From Arthrobacter rhombi (GTDB taxonomy: Bacteria > Actinomycetota > Actinomycetes > Actinomycetales > Micrococcaceae), in the NCBI RefSeq assembly GCF_900163545.1, contig NZ_FUHW01000007.1, positions 1 to 64,000 of the forward strand: a DNA stretch of 64,000 nt, given 5' to 3'. Every line of letters starts with the position of its first letter. Within the stretch, counting starts at the first letter, position 1. Under the pieces are notes generated by a model. That model saw only the letters and a program-made list of their open reading frames with translations. It made no database searches and was not told the origin of the DNA. Positions 1 to 8,372 of this stretch are shown here, piece after piece. The position numbers and the translations under genes were made by a program.

Positions 1-56
1 AGGTCTTCCCTATTTCAACTACCCCGGAGCGTTACCAACGTCCGTGGTCAATACAG

Positions 57-878
57 CTAGCGATCGAGGAAGTCCAGCAGCGCGGAGTTGAATTCCCCGG
101 CGTGGGACACGATGAGTCCGTGGGGTGCTCCCTCGATGACGACGAGCTCGCTGTGGCCGATGGCTTCGTGGGTGCGCTGGCCAGAGCCTTCGAAGGGTAC
201 GACGCCGTCGCTATCGCCGTGGATCACGAGTGTAGGCACCGTGATGCTGGGCAGGTCCTCGCGGAAGTCGGTGGTGCCGAAGGCATCCATGCAGGCCACT
301 GCGGCCGCCTCGTTGGACCGGCAGGACACGGCGATGGTTTCCTTCAGCTGGTCCTCGCTGACGCACAACTGGTCCCCGGCCGAGTAGAAGCCGGGGGTGA
401 ACCCCTCGAAGAAGGCGTTGCGGTCCGCTGTCAGTTGGGACTTCATCTCGTTGGCTTGCGCCTCCTCCAGCGGACCGTCCGGGTTCCCGTCGGTCTTGAG
501 CAGGAAGGGCGGCACCCCCGCGGCGAAGATGATCGAGTGGAGGCGTTGCTCGCCGTGGGCCGAGACGTAGCGGGCGACCTCGCCGCCACCCATGGAGAAC
601 CCGACGAGGGTGACGTCCTTGAGGTCAAGCCCCTCCAGTAGTGCCGCGACGTCGGCCGCCAGCGCGTCGTAGTCGTAGCGTGCGGCCGGCTCGGAGGCGC
701 CGAAACCGCGACGGTCGTAGGTGATGACGCGATGGCCCTTCTCGGCCAGCGGGCCCACCTGGTTGGCCCAGGAGGTGCCATCGAGCGGCCAGCCGTGGAT
801 CAGGACGACCGGACGGCCTTCGCCCGCCGTGTCCTGGTAGTTCAGCGTGTTTCCGTCGGCTCCGGTGATCTGTGGCAT
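57..878 (-). CDS. alpha/beta hydrolase, non-heme chloroperoxidase-like
   Basis: A 273-aa alpha/beta-hydrolase of the kind annotated as cofactor-free haloperoxidase or esterase. The likely triad is Ser95 in the elbow GFSMGG, Asp224 in HGDSDGVVP and His253 in APHGL, with the oxyanion-hole segment HGWPLDG near residue 29. The frame is open further upstream to 983, but the start at 878 (MPQITG) has an AGGAAGAGG ribosome site 9 bases away, and the residues before it do not look like this family. There is no signal peptide, so it should be cytoplasmic. It stands alone, divergent from the DUF222 gene. The family fold is secure; the true substrate cannot be read from sequence. Confidence 0.85.
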   Translation of the reverse strand: MPQITGADGNTLNYQDTAGEGRPVVLIHGWPLDGTSWANQVGPLAEKGHRVITYDRRGFGASEPAARYDYDALAADVAALLEGLDLKDVTLVGFSMGGGEVARYVSAHGEQRLHSIIFAAGVPPFLLKTDGNPDGPLEEAQANEMKSQLTADRNAFFEGFTPGFYSAGDQLCVSEDQLKETIAVSCRSNEAAAVACMDAFGTTDFREDLPSITVPTLVIHGDSDGVVPFEGSGQRTHEAIGHSELVVIEGAPHGLIVSHAGEFNSALLDFLDR

Positions 879-1055
879 GGAAATCATCCTCTTCCTGGTC
901 GGATGGGTGGGGTGGCATCCCCTTCCAGCCAACGTACGCATAAGCTCCCGGTGAAGTACAGGAGCCCTGCTCGTCCCCTCCACAGGATCCGTGCCGGTGA
1001 TGGCTGTGCACAGGGGGGATCCTGTCGGGATGGGGTCGGAGGAAGAAAACTAAAC

Positions 1056-1071
1056 TCGAATACATGTTCGA
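1056..1071 (+). promoter_or_regulatory. candidate LexA SOS box over the start of the DUF222-HNH gene
   Basis: The 16-mer TCGAATACATGTTCGA differs at two positions from the actinobacterial LexA consensus TCGAAC-N4-GTTCGA. The ATG of the DUF222 gene lies inside it, so bound LexA would block transcription and translation start. Mycobacterial DUF222/13E12-repeat genes are known to carry SOS boxes. LexA binding here is inferred. Confidence 0.6.
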
Positions 1072-2461
1072 ATATGATGTAGGAGAAGATGCCGGCGGAG
1101 CCCCGGGTTTCCCGGGGGTGCCCGACGCCGCGGCGGTTGTGGAGCCCGCGCTCGCCCGGATCGAGGCGGTCAGGGCGGCCCTGGCGCTCGGGGGAACCCG
1201 GTTGGGCGAAGCGGGTCTGGTGGATCTGCTTTCCGGGTTGGAAGCGGTGAAGTCGGCTGCCGGCGCCTATCAGGCGCGGGCGGCCGTGGCCCTGCGTGAG
1301 CGGGCGGTCAGACGCGAAGCGGCCGCCGGTGTCGACCCCGAAAAGCGTGGACAGGGGGTCGGCGCGCAGGTGGCATTGGCCCGGCGTGAGTCCCCGCATG
1401 AGGGCTCCCGGCTCCTGGGCTTCGCCCGGGCCATGGTGGATGAAATGCCCCATACCCATGAGGCGTTCCGCGCCGGGGAGATCAGCGAATGGCGCGCCAC
1501 GTTGCTGGTGGGTGAGACCGCCTGCCTGGAGTTGGAGGACCGGAAAAAGGTCGATGCGGCCTTGATGGCCGATCCACGCACCATCGAGGGGGTCGGCAAT
1601 CGGAAGCTGAAGGCCATGGCACGGCATCTGGCCGAGCAGGCCAGCCCGAAAGCAGCGGTCGAACGCGCCCGCCGGGCCGTGGGGGACCGGCATGTGAGCC
1701 TACGTCCGGCCCCGGACACCATGGCCATCCTGACCGGGTCCCTGCCCGTGGGCCAGGGGGTCGCGGTGCTGAAGGCACTGACCCGGGCCGCGGATCTCGC
1801 GACGGCAACCGGGGATGCGCGCAGCCGCGGCCAGATCATGGCCGACACGTTGGTGGAACGGGTCACCGGGCAGCAGCGGGCCGAGGGTATGCGCGTGGAG
1901 ATCCAGCTGGTGATGACGGACCGGACGCTGTTCCAGGGCGATACGGAACCGGCACACCTGCAGGGCTATGGGGTCGTTCCGGCGCAGGTCGCCCGGGACA
2001 TGATCCGCGAAGCGACTCGGGCTGCCCGTCTGTCGACAGCGACACCCCAGGAACCCACCGACGGGCAAGAGTCCAACGCGCCGCCCGGGCCCGACTCCCT
2101 GGCCTGGATCCGACGGCTCTATACGGCGCCTGCCACGGGGGAACTCGTGGGCCTGGATTCGCGGGCCAGACTGTTCCCGCGCGGCTTGCGGCGCTTCATC
2201 GAAGTACGGGACCAGACCTGCACCCGCCCGTGGTGCGATGCTCCCATCCGGCATATGGATCACATCCTGGCCTGGGCCGGAGGCGGGGCGACCGTCGCGG
2301 AAAACGGGCAGGGAACCTGTGTCCGCTGCAACCACACGAAGGAAGCGCTGAACTGGCACTCCCGCAAGGTCGCCGGAGCCCGGCACACGGTGGAAACCAC
2401 AACGCCGACAGGACACGTCTACCGCTCGCAAGCACCAGCACTCCCCGGAACCGCCGACTGA
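1064..2461 (+). CDS. DUF222 / HNH endonuclease signature protein (13E12-repeat family)
   Basis: A 465-aa protein with the long helical DUF222 region (about residues 20-330) and a C-terminal HNH nuclease domain. The metal-finger pattern is visible: CTRPWCDAPIRHMDH, then NGQGTCVRCNHTKE, giving two Cys pairs around the His-Asp-His core. Such proteins occur in many copies in Micrococcales and Mycobacterium; their biological role is unresolved, though mobility or DNA-damage functions have been suggested. The ATG sits inside a LexA-like palindrome, and a GGAGGA about 20 bases upstream is the only ribosome-site-like element, so initiation may be weak when uninduced. The reading frame is intact. No flanking repeats or target-site duplications were seen to suggest recent movement. 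Confidence 0.85.
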   Translation: MFEYDVGEDAGGAPGFPGVPDAAAVVEPALARIEAVRAALALGGTRLGEAGLVDLLSGLEAVKSAAGAYQARAAVALRERAVRREAAAGVDPEKRGQGVGAQVALARRESPHEGSRLLGFARAMVDEMPHTHEAFRAGEISEWRATLLVGETACLELEDRKKVDAALMADPRTIEGVGNRKLKAMARHLAEQASPKAAVERARRAVGDRHVSLRPAPDTMAILTGSLPVGQGVAVLKALTRAADLATATGDARSRGQIMADTLVERVTGQQRAEGMRVEIQLVMTDRTLFQGDTEPAHLQGYGVVPAQVARDMIREATRAARLSTATPQEPTDGQESNAPPGPDSLAWIRRLYTAPATGELVGLDSRARLFPRGLRRFIEVRDQTCTRPWCDAPIRHMDHILAWAGGGATVAENGQGTCVRCNHTKEALNWHSRKVAGARHTVETTTPTGHVYRSQAPALPGTAD

Positions 2462-2524
2462 GGCGACAGCAACCGCGGCACGCGAAAAGCGGCGGGCCGC
2501 CCGCGGCACCGTAGTCTGGTCCGC

Positions 2525-3418
2525 GTGAATCGATCCTTTACCCTCCTGGTCAACCGGGCTGCCGGCAGCGGCGACCCTCTGGCCGCGGCCGCCCGCGTGG
2601 AGCGGATCCTACGCGAGTCCGGGGCCCGGGTCGAAACCGTGGCCCCCTCGGGGCCGGCGGAGGGCAAAAGAGCCCTTGCCCAGGCCGTCATCCGCGGCGA
2701 TGTGGTGGTCGCTGTCGGAGGTGACGGGACCGTCTCGGCGCTCGCCGGAGAAGTGGCCCGGCTCGGCGGGATCCTGGGGGTCATCCCCGCCGGACGGGGC
2801 AACGACTTCGCCAGGATGCTGGGATTGCCCACGGATCCTCACGCCGTGGCAACCATCCTGCTCGACGAGGAACCCGCGGAAACCGATCTCATCAGCACCA
2901 CCGCGCCCGATGGCACATCGCGGGTGGTGGCCGGTTCGATCTATGCGGGCATCGACGCGGTGGTCGCCGATCGCGTCGCCCGCGGACACTGGCTGCCGCG
3001 TTCCTGGCAGTACCCGATGAATGGTTTATATGCCCTGGCCACCTTCCGTCCCACACGATTGACCGTCGTCATCGACGGAACCGAACGCACTTTCAAGGCG
3101 GCCTGCGTGACCGTCGCCAATTCGGCCTACTACGGCTCGGGCATGCGCATTGCCCCGGAAGCCAGCATCGACGATGGGCACTTGGACATCGTGGTGATTG
3201 AGGCCTTCGGCCGGCTGGACATGATCCGGGCCTTGCCGAAGGTCTACGGAGGTACCCACGTCGACTTGCCCACGGTGCACACCTTCCGCGGCAGATCCAT
3301 CACACTCTCGGCCGAGCCGGCGATTCTCTACGGGGGAGACGGCGAAACCGAGGGAATGGTCGGCAGCGGGGCGGTACTGATCGACGTTGTGCCTGCTGCC
3401 GTCCAGATTCTGCGCTAA
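2525..3418 (+). CDS. diacylglycerol kinase / lipid kinase family protein (YegS/DgkB-like)
   Basis: A 297-aa protein of the DAGK catalytic family, which phosphorylates diacylglycerol or related lipids with ATP at the inner membrane face. Family signatures are present: NRAAGSG near the N-terminus, the nucleotide-binding VGGDGTVS around residue 66, and GRGNDFAR around residue 91. The C-terminal half (AACVTVANSAYYGSGMRIAP, then DGHLDIVVI) matches the beta-sandwich domain of DgkB/YegS. Translation begins at GTG. It follows the HNH gene by 63 bases and is probably independent. The exact lipid substrate (diacylglycerol, sphingoid base or polyprenol) cannot be told from sequence. Confidence 0.88.
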   Translation: MNRSFTLLVNRAAGSGDPLAAAARVERILRESGARVETVAPSGPAEGKRALAQAVIRGDVVVAVGGDGTVSALAGEVARLGGILGVIPAGRGNDFARMLGLPTDPHAVATILLDEEPAETDLISTTAPDGTSRVVAGSIYAGIDAVVADRVARGHWLPRSWQYPMNGLYALATFRPTRLTVVIDGTERTFKAACVTVANSAYYGSGMRIAPEASIDDGHLDIVVIEAFGRLDMIRALPKVYGGTHVDLPTVHTFRGRSITLSAEPAILYGGDGETEGMVGSGAVLIDVVPAAVQILR

Positions 3419-3576
3419 GGCGGTACCTGCAGGGTTGCCTTGGTCACGGTTCGACATCTGGCGGCCTTGCCTCCCCTGCCGGGCGGGTCGAGACTGTACC
3501 TTGGGGCTTAAGACAGGTTCTTGGATGAATTCTGTCGCCTGCGAGAACGTATCAACAACTGGGGAGGGCGTCGGCC

Positions 3577-3738
3577 ATGGTCTTTACGATCGTCATGAAC
3601 ATTCTTGGTCTAGCAATGGTCGCGGGGGTGGTGTTCGCGGTGATCAAAAAAGATCGGAACGCCAACGCCAACGCCATCGACGCCGAGTTCGATGATCTCT
3701 CCGAAGACCACAGCACGACGCCGGGGCGCGGTTTCTAG
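3577..3738 (+). CDS. small single-pass membrane protein, function unknown
   Basis: A 53-aa reading frame with an ATG 8 bases after a strong GGGGAGGG ribosome site. Residues 3-22 (FTIVMNILGLAMVAGVVFAV) form one hydrophobic helix. It is followed by positively charged KKDR and then an acidic, low-complexity cytoplasmic tail (NANANAIDAEFDDLSEDHS), an arrangement consistent with an N-out/C-in anchor. No family was recognised. It lies between the lipid kinase and the LysE-type exporter, with no overlap with either. Codon use resembles its neighbours, with G/C-rich third positions, which supports it as a real gene. Confidence 0.6.
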   Translation: MVFTIVMNILGLAMVAGVVFAVIKKDRNANANAIDAEFDDLSEDHSTTPGRGF

Positions 3739-3805
3739 GTAGTCTGCTTCCAGATGGCCCGCCCGGCGACGTGCCGGATGCGGTCCTGGCTGCGGTGGCC
3801 CTAGC

Positions 3806-4456
3806 ATGGCAGTCGTGAGCATCGAATCGGCCCTGCTGTCCTTCGCCGTCGTGGCCGCCCTGTTGACCATCATCCCGGGGTTGGACACCGTGCTGGTGCT
3901 GCGCGCTTCGATCAGCCAAGGACGCCGCCATGGCTACGCGACCGCGTTGGGCGTCAACTCGGGTGCCATGCTCTGGGGCATTGCCGCTGCCGTCGGGGCA
4001 TCGGCCTTGCTGGCCGCCTCCGAAACGGCGTTCACGATCCTCAAACTGGTCGGTGCCCTGTATATGGCCTGGCTGGGCGCGACCATGCTCTGGCGTTCGC
4101 TGGGCCGCACCCCACCCACGGTCGTTGCCGATCAACCCGGCGCGCGGGCCAGCCGAGGGCTGCTGTTCTCCTGGGCCAAGGGTGCGGGCACGAACCTGCT
4201 CAACCCCAAGGTCGGGGTTTTCTACATTGCGATGATCCCGCAGTTCATCCCCGCAGGAACCTCGACACTGCTGATGGGCATTGCGCTGGCCGGGGTGCAT
4301 AACCTGTTGGCGCTGATCTGGTTCTCGCTGCTGATCAACGGGACCCATCTGGCCCGCGGAACCTTCCAGAAGCCGGGTTTCATCCGGTGGACGGACCGGG
4401 TGGCGGGGGTTGCCCTGCTCGGGTTTGGTGCCACTTTGGCCTTCAACAGTAGGTAG
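3806..4456 (+). CDS. LysE/RhtB family amino-acid exporter
   Basis: A 216-aa polytopic membrane protein of the LysE family, which exports amino acids or homoserine lactones using proton motive force. The family opening is clear: an N-terminal helix, then IIPGLDTVLVLRASISQGRRHGYATALGVNSG (residues about 21-52), including the conserved PG-D and R-G-ATALG elements. Mid-protein FSWAKGAGTNLLNPKVGVFYI matches the conserved NPK motif. About five or six hydrophobic segments fit the usual topology, and length is normal. A GTG three codons downstream is an alternative start. It converges with the MFS operon only 8 bases away. Substrate is unknown. Confidence 0.88.
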   Translation: MAVVSIESALLSFAVVAALLTIIPGLDTVLVLRASISQGRRHGYATALGVNSGAMLWGIAAAVGASALLAASETAFTILKLVGALYMAWLGATMLWRSLGRTPPTVVADQPGARASRGLLFSWAKGAGTNLLNPKVGVFYIAMIPQFIPAGTSTLLMGIALAGVHNLLALIWFSLLINGTHLARGTFQKPGFIRWTDRVAGVALLGFGATLAFNSR

Positions 4457-4464
4457 CCGGCTTC

Positions 4465-5694
4465 TTAGTCCCGGTCGGAGAGTCGTGCAGCCGTCACGGC
4501 ACCCAACGTATAGGTCAGTGTGGCCACCAGAACCAACACCAGCGGGGCCGTCCAGCCTCCGGTGAGAGTGTTCAGCCAACCGGCCAACGGCGGGGCTGCC
4601 GTCGCTGCGAGATACCCTCCGCCTTGGACGCGGGCCGACACCGAGGCGGCTTCGGCGTCGGAATGCGAGATCCGCGGGATGACGGAGAAGATCACGGTGA
4701 ACCCGCCGCCCTGGGCGATGCCGCCGATTATCGACCAGAGAACGAAGGCCTGCGGGGCTGCCAACAGCCCCACCGGCAGGATGATCCAGAAGACTGCCAC
4801 GACGATGGCGGCCACCGAGAGCCGGGTCCGGTTTGCCAATAACGGAACCCCGAAGGCGCCGAGAATCGCGGCGACCTGGAACAGCGAGGCCGAGGCCCCC
4901 GAGGAGGCAGGTGCCAGCCCCCGGGTTTCGGTGAGCAGCAACGGGAGCCAGGCAGTGGTGGCGTAGTAGGCCGCCGACTGTCCACAGAACGCGAAGACCA
5001 GCAGCGCCACGATGCGTTTGGTGTGGGCCCGCTGTTCCGGGGTGCGGGCCGGGGCCACCGAGGTGCCGGCCGCCGTCGTCCTAGCAAGCCTGCGGGCCGT
5101 CGCGGGGGAGACCGGTGTACCCGGGGCGTTGCGCCTCCGCAGGACCCAATAGATGAGTCCGGCGGCGGTGACGATCGACCAGGCGGCGATCGCCCATCTC
5201 CAGCCGGCGAACCCGGCCAACGGGGCTGTCCCGAGCAGGGTCGCCATCGAACCGACATTCATCGCGGCCGAATAGGCGGCAGTTGCCGAGGAGACCTTAT
5301 TCCAGGGCACGTCGCGGCGAATCAGCACCGGGACCGCGATATTGCCCAGCGTCATGGCGGCACCGATGATCGCCGTACCGCCGAGCACCACCCAGGCCGG
5401 ACCTGAGGAGCGGATGAGGGTTCCGGTCATGATGCCTGCCAGGCACAGCACGATGGTGGTTTCGGGGCCGAAGCGGCGGATCACCCGTGAAGCCAGTGGG
5501 GTGGCCAGCGCGAAGAGCAGCACCGGCAACCCGGTCAGCAGCCCGGCCCCGGCGGCGCTGAGCCCGGTGCCTTCCCGAATATCGGCGATCACCGCCGTGG
5601 GGGCAATGATCGGGGCGCGCAGGCTCAACGCGACCATGACGATCCCGGCGATGACCCACGGCAGGGAGGGCCGGACGGCGGTCGGCGGGCTCAT
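4465..5694 (-). CDS. MFS transporter, CynX/NimT (cyanate permease-like) family
   Basis: A 409-aa major facilitator protein with about twelve hydrophobic segments. The opening (WVIAGIVMVALSLRAPIIAP) and the loop ASRVIRRFGPETTIVLCLAG resemble the CynX/NimT branch, which includes cyanate and 2-nitroimidazole transporters. The frame is open upstream to 6399, but that part is out-of-frame shadow of the next pump. The real start is the ATG at 5694, which overlaps the stop of the upstream Bcr/CflA gene as ATGA, so the two pumps are translationally coupled. Substrate is unknown; efflux of a toxic compound is likelier than cyanate uptake because no cyanase is nearby. Confidence 0.85.
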   Translation of the reverse strand: MSPPTAVRPSLPWVIAGIVMVALSLRAPIIAPTAVIADIREGTGLSAAGAGLLTGLPVLLFALATPLASRVIRRFGPETTIVLCLAGIMTGTLIRSSGPAWVVLGGTAIIGAAMTLGNIAVPVLIRRDVPWNKVSSATAAYSAAMNVGSMATLLGTAPLAGFAGWRWAIAAWSIVTAAGLIYWVLRRRNAPGTPVSPATARRLARTTAAGTSVAPARTPEQRAHTKRIVALLVFAFCGQSAAYYATTAWLPLLLTETRGLAPASSGASASLFQVAAILGAFGVPLLANRTRLSVAAIVVAVFWIILPVGLLAAPQAFVLWSIIGGIAQGGGFTVIFSVIPRISHSDAEAASVSARVQGGGYLAATAAPPLAGWLNTLTGGWTAPLVLVLVATLTYTLGAVTAARLSDRD

Positions 5695-6911
5695 CGGGTG
5701 GCCTCGGTATGGAAACGGTCCGACGTGGCGACGAGGGCACCGGCGGCCAGCAGGGAACACCCGAGCAGGACGAGCCCGAGGGGGAGTGCGCTCGTTGAAC
5801 CGCCGAGGCCGCCCAACGGGGAGACGATCGCCCCCAGGGTGAATTGGGCGCCACCGAGCCAGGCCGAACCGCTGCCGGATATCTGCCTGACCTCGGCCAA
5901 GGCCAGCGAGGTGGTGTTGCCCATGACGAACCCGATGCTGCAGGTGGTGGCGAAAATCAGTGCTGCGAGTATCCAGCCGGGCGAGGCGAGTAGCGCGCAG
6001 AGGGTGAAGGCCACGGTGACGGTGACCAAGGTGGAGACGGCGACGGTGACGGTGCTGCGCAGGGGGATCCGGGTGGCGAGCCGGGCGGAGACCAACCCGG
6101 TGCTCATCATGCCCAGGGCGTTGGCGCCGAAGAGCAGGGCGAACGTTCCGGGGCTCAAACCGAGGACCCCCTGGTAGAGGAACGGGGAGGCCGAGATGTA
6201 CCCCATGAGGATCCCGAACGCCGCCCCGAAGAGGACGATGTAGCCCACGAATCGGCGATGCCTCATGGCTTCGGCCAGGCCCCCGAACAGCGGTCCGGTG
6301 CGCCGGTGGGCCACCGGCAGCGTCTCGCGCACCTGCCACAGGGCGCCGAGCAGCATCACCACCGACATCACGGCGATCGCCCAGAGGACGGCCCGCCAAC
6401 CTGAGGTCGTGAATATCAGGCTGCCCACCGAGGGGGCCACCGCCGGGGCCACCCCGCTGATGGTCATCATGATGGAAAACAGTCGGGCTGCCTGCCCGCC
6501 CACGGCGCGGTCGGAGATCACTGCGCGGGAGAGGACGACGCCGGCTGCCGCACTGAGCCCCTGCAGGAACCTGAATGCCGTGAGGGTTTCAATGGTGGGG
6601 GCCAAGGCCACCGCGACGGAGGACAGGACGAAAACGGAGGAGCCGATCAGCAGGGGGCGGACCCGCCCGAACCTGTCAGAGAGCGGGCCGAAGAGCAGCT
6701 GACCGGCGCCCATGCCCAGCAGGAAGCCGGTCAGGGTCAGCTGGATGGCCGAGGCGCTGACTCCGAACTCGCGGGCCATCTCGGGGAAGGCCGGTAAGTA
6801 GAGGTCGGTGGCTACCGGACCTGCCATCGACAACAACGCCAGCGCGGTGAGCAACAGTGCCGGGAACCTGAACGAGCGCCCCTCGACTGCGGTGGATCGG
6901 CTCTCGGGCAT
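5691..6911 (-). CDS. MFS multidrug efflux transporter, Bcr/CflA family
   Basis: A 406-aa twelve-helix drug/H+ antiporter. The first helix carries the DHA1 antiporter signature MAGPVATDLYLPAFPEMA, and the loop after helix 2 has the MFS motif GPLSDRFGRVRPLL. Motif C-like GVAPAVAPSVGSLI lies in helix 5. It is first in a two-gene operon with the CynX-like transporter, whose start overlaps this stop. No regulator is adjacent, although the SDR-MarR operon begins divergently about 220 bases away. Drug specificity cannot be predicted. Confidence 0.88.
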   Translation of the reverse strand: MPESRSTAVEGRSFRFPALLLTALALLSMAGPVATDLYLPAFPEMAREFGVSASAIQLTLTGFLLGMGAGQLLFGPLSDRFGRVRPLLIGSSVFVLSSVAVALAPTIETLTAFRFLQGLSAAAGVVLSRAVISDRAVGGQAARLFSIMMTISGVAPAVAPSVGSLIFTTSGWRAVLWAIAVMSVVMLLGALWQVRETLPVAHRRTGPLFGGLAEAMRHRRFVGYIVLFGAAFGILMGYISASPFLYQGVLGLSPGTFALLFGANALGMMSTGLVSARLATRIPLRSTVTVAVSTLVTVTVAFTLCALLASPGWILAALIFATTCSIGFVMGNTTSLALAEVRQISGSGSAWLGGAQFTLGAIVSPLGGLGGSTSALPLGLVLLGCSLLAAGALVATSDRFHTEATR

Positions 6912-7042
6912 GGGCCGATGCTATCGCCGCTGCCTGTCAAGCGCGGGATTCTGGACGACGTGTGACGGGGTGTTCCTGGCCACGGAGAGCACCATGCAAG
7001 TCGCGGCCGGCCCAAAAGCGGTAAACCCCTGGTCGCACTTAC

Positions 7043-7055
7043 TGTCCTCTAGACA
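7043..7055. promoter_or_regulatory. operator-like inverted repeat, copy 1 (TGTC-N5-GACA)
   Basis: TGTCCTCTAGACA is a perfect TGTC-N5-GACA dyad about 90 bases upstream of the SDR-MarR-SDR operon. A second dyad with the same half-sites lies 28 bases downstream. The most likely binder is the MarR protein encoded in the operon (autoregulation); this is inference from position and symmetry. Confidence 0.5.
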
Positions 7056-7070
7056 GCAATCATGATATTG

Positions 7071-7083
7071 TGTCTTTAGGACA
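7071..7083. promoter_or_regulatory. operator-like inverted repeat, copy 2 (TGTC-N5-GACA)
   Basis: TGTCTTTAGGACA repeats the same half-sites as the dyad at 7043. The AT-rich GATATTGT just before it could serve as a -10 region, so binding here would occlude the promoter. Confidence 0.5.
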
Positions 7084-7132
7084 TAAAAAAGGCCACTGCA
7101 AACAGGCAGCGACCGGGAAGTAGGGGATGAAC

Positions 7133-7882
7133 ATGCTTTTCGAAGACAGCGTGGCACTGGTGACGGCCGCCGGTGCGGGAATTGGCAAGGCCATTGCGGT
7201 CCGCCTGGCCGCCGAGGGCGCCGCGGTCGTCGTTTCGGATATCAACGACGAGGCCGGTGAAGCGGTGGTCGCCGAGATCGTCGAAGCCGGAGGACGGGCC
7301 GCCTACCAGCGGGCCAACGTTGCCGATCCGGAGGAAGTCGCAGGCCTGATCGACGTCGCCGTGAAGACCTTTGGCGGGCTTCACCTCGCGGTAAACAACG
7401 CAGGCATCGGCGTCATGCCACGCCGGATCGAAGAGACCGAGAACTCCGACTTCGACCGCGTCATGTCAGTCACTCTGCGCGGTACCTTCCTGGCGATGAA
7501 ATCCCAGATCGGACACTTCCGCTCTCAGGGGAGTGGCTCCATCGTCAACGTCGCCTCGATCGCCGGAGTGCAGTCCACGCCCATGCTGACCCCCTACGGC
7601 GCCTCCAAGCACGGAGTGGTCAGCCTGACCCGCAGCGTCGCCATGGAAAATGCGCCAGCTGGCATCCGGGTCAATGCCGTCGCCCCCGGCGCCATCGAAA
7701 CGGCCTCGCTGGCCTCCTTGCCGGCGGAGGCCAAGGCGGAGCACAGCTCCAAGATCCCGATGAAACGCCTGGGCCAGCCCGAGGAGATCGCCAACGCCGT
7801 GGCCTGGCTCCTCAGCGACGAAGCCAGTTTCGTGACCGGCGTCGTGCTGCCCGTCGATGGTGGAACCGTCCATGACGACTAA
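7133..7882 (+). CDS. SDR family NAD(P)-dependent oxidoreductase
   Basis: A 249-aa classical short-chain dehydrogenase. It has the cofactor glycine motif TAAGAGIG near residue 11, NNAG at about 87, the catalytic Ser in NVASIAG, and the YGASK catalytic Tyr-Lys pair around residue 154; Asp after the second strand (VSDIND) favours NAD(H). The upstream ATG at 7127 is possible, but the one at 7133 has AGGGG at proper spacing. It is first in an operon with a MarR regulator (11-base overlap) and a second SDR, which suggests both dehydrogenases act on a common alcohol or ketone sensed by the regulator. The substrate is unknown. Confidence 0.88.
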   Translation: MLFEDSVALVTAAGAGIGKAIAVRLAAEGAAVVVSDINDEAGEAVVAEIVEAGGRAAYQRANVADPEEVAGLIDVAVKTFGGLHLAVNNAGIGVMPRRIEETENSDFDRVMSVTLRGTFLAMKSQIGHFRSQGSGSIVNVASIAGVQSTPMLTPYGASKHGVVSLTRSVAMENAPAGIRVNAVAPGAIETASLASLPAEAKAEHSSKIPMKRLGQPEEIANAVAWLLSDEASFVTGVVLPVDGGTVHDD

Positions 7883-8372
7883 CGAGACGGACTACCGGCC
7901 GGCACTGATTGCCGCCCTGACCCGCATCCTGGGCGAATGGACGGCGCCAGGATTCCTCACAGGGGTCGCCGCCCGTGAAGGAGTCCATCTGGACCCGCCG
8001 GCGATCGTCATGGTCACCGTGATCGCCCAGAAGGGCCCCCAACGCCCCTCGGCGCTCGCCGCCCACCTGGTGACCGGACCCTCCAACATCAGCAAGATCA
8101 TCCGGCGCCTCTCCGAGGCCGGGCTGGTCGTCAGGGCCACCGACCCCGACGATGCCCGGGCTCAGCGAGTGCAGCTGACGCCCGCAGGAGAGCACGTCGC
8201 CGCGGCTTTCGTGAAAGCCGGAGACGGGATGGTCGACGAATTACTTGAAGGATGGAGCGAAGCCGACCGGCGGACGTTCGTGACCTTGCTCGAACGTTTT
8301 GCCGTCGCCTCAACATCCTTCGCAGGAACGCTCGGAACCACCGAACCAACCACCACAGGAGAAATATCATGA
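7872..8372 (+). CDS. MarR family transcriptional regulator
   Basis: A 166-aa winged-helix regulator. The recognition helix and wing are visible in RPSALAAHLVTGPSNISKIIRRLSEAGLVVRATDPDDARAQRVQLT, discussed here in two halves: RPSALAAHLVTGPSNISK is the helix-turn-helix, and the D-x-D-x-R wing (DPDDARAQRV) is typical of MarR. The ATG at 7872 follows GGTGGA and overlaps the upstream SDR; an in-frame ATG at 7857 is the alternative. The gene sits between two SDR genes, ending in an ATGA overlap with the second. It probably represses this operon through the twin TGTC-N5-GACA dyads and releases in response to a ligand related to the SDR substrate. Confidence 0.85.
   Translation: MTTNETDYRPALIAALTRILGEWTAPGFLTGVAAREGVHLDPPAIVMVTVIAQKGPQRPSALAAHLVTGPSNISKIIRRLSEAGLVVRATDPDDARAQRVQLTPAGEHVAAAFVKAGDGMVDELLEGWSEADRRTFVTLLERFAVASTSFAGTLGTTEPTTTGEIS

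Noticed and set aside
4465..6399. A 644-aa open frame apparently fusing two MFS proteins
   Set aside because: The N-terminal half is the out-of-frame shadow of the Bcr/CflA gene, is Arg/Gly-rich and has no helices; the ATG at 5694 overlaps the upstream stop in a normal coupled arrangement.
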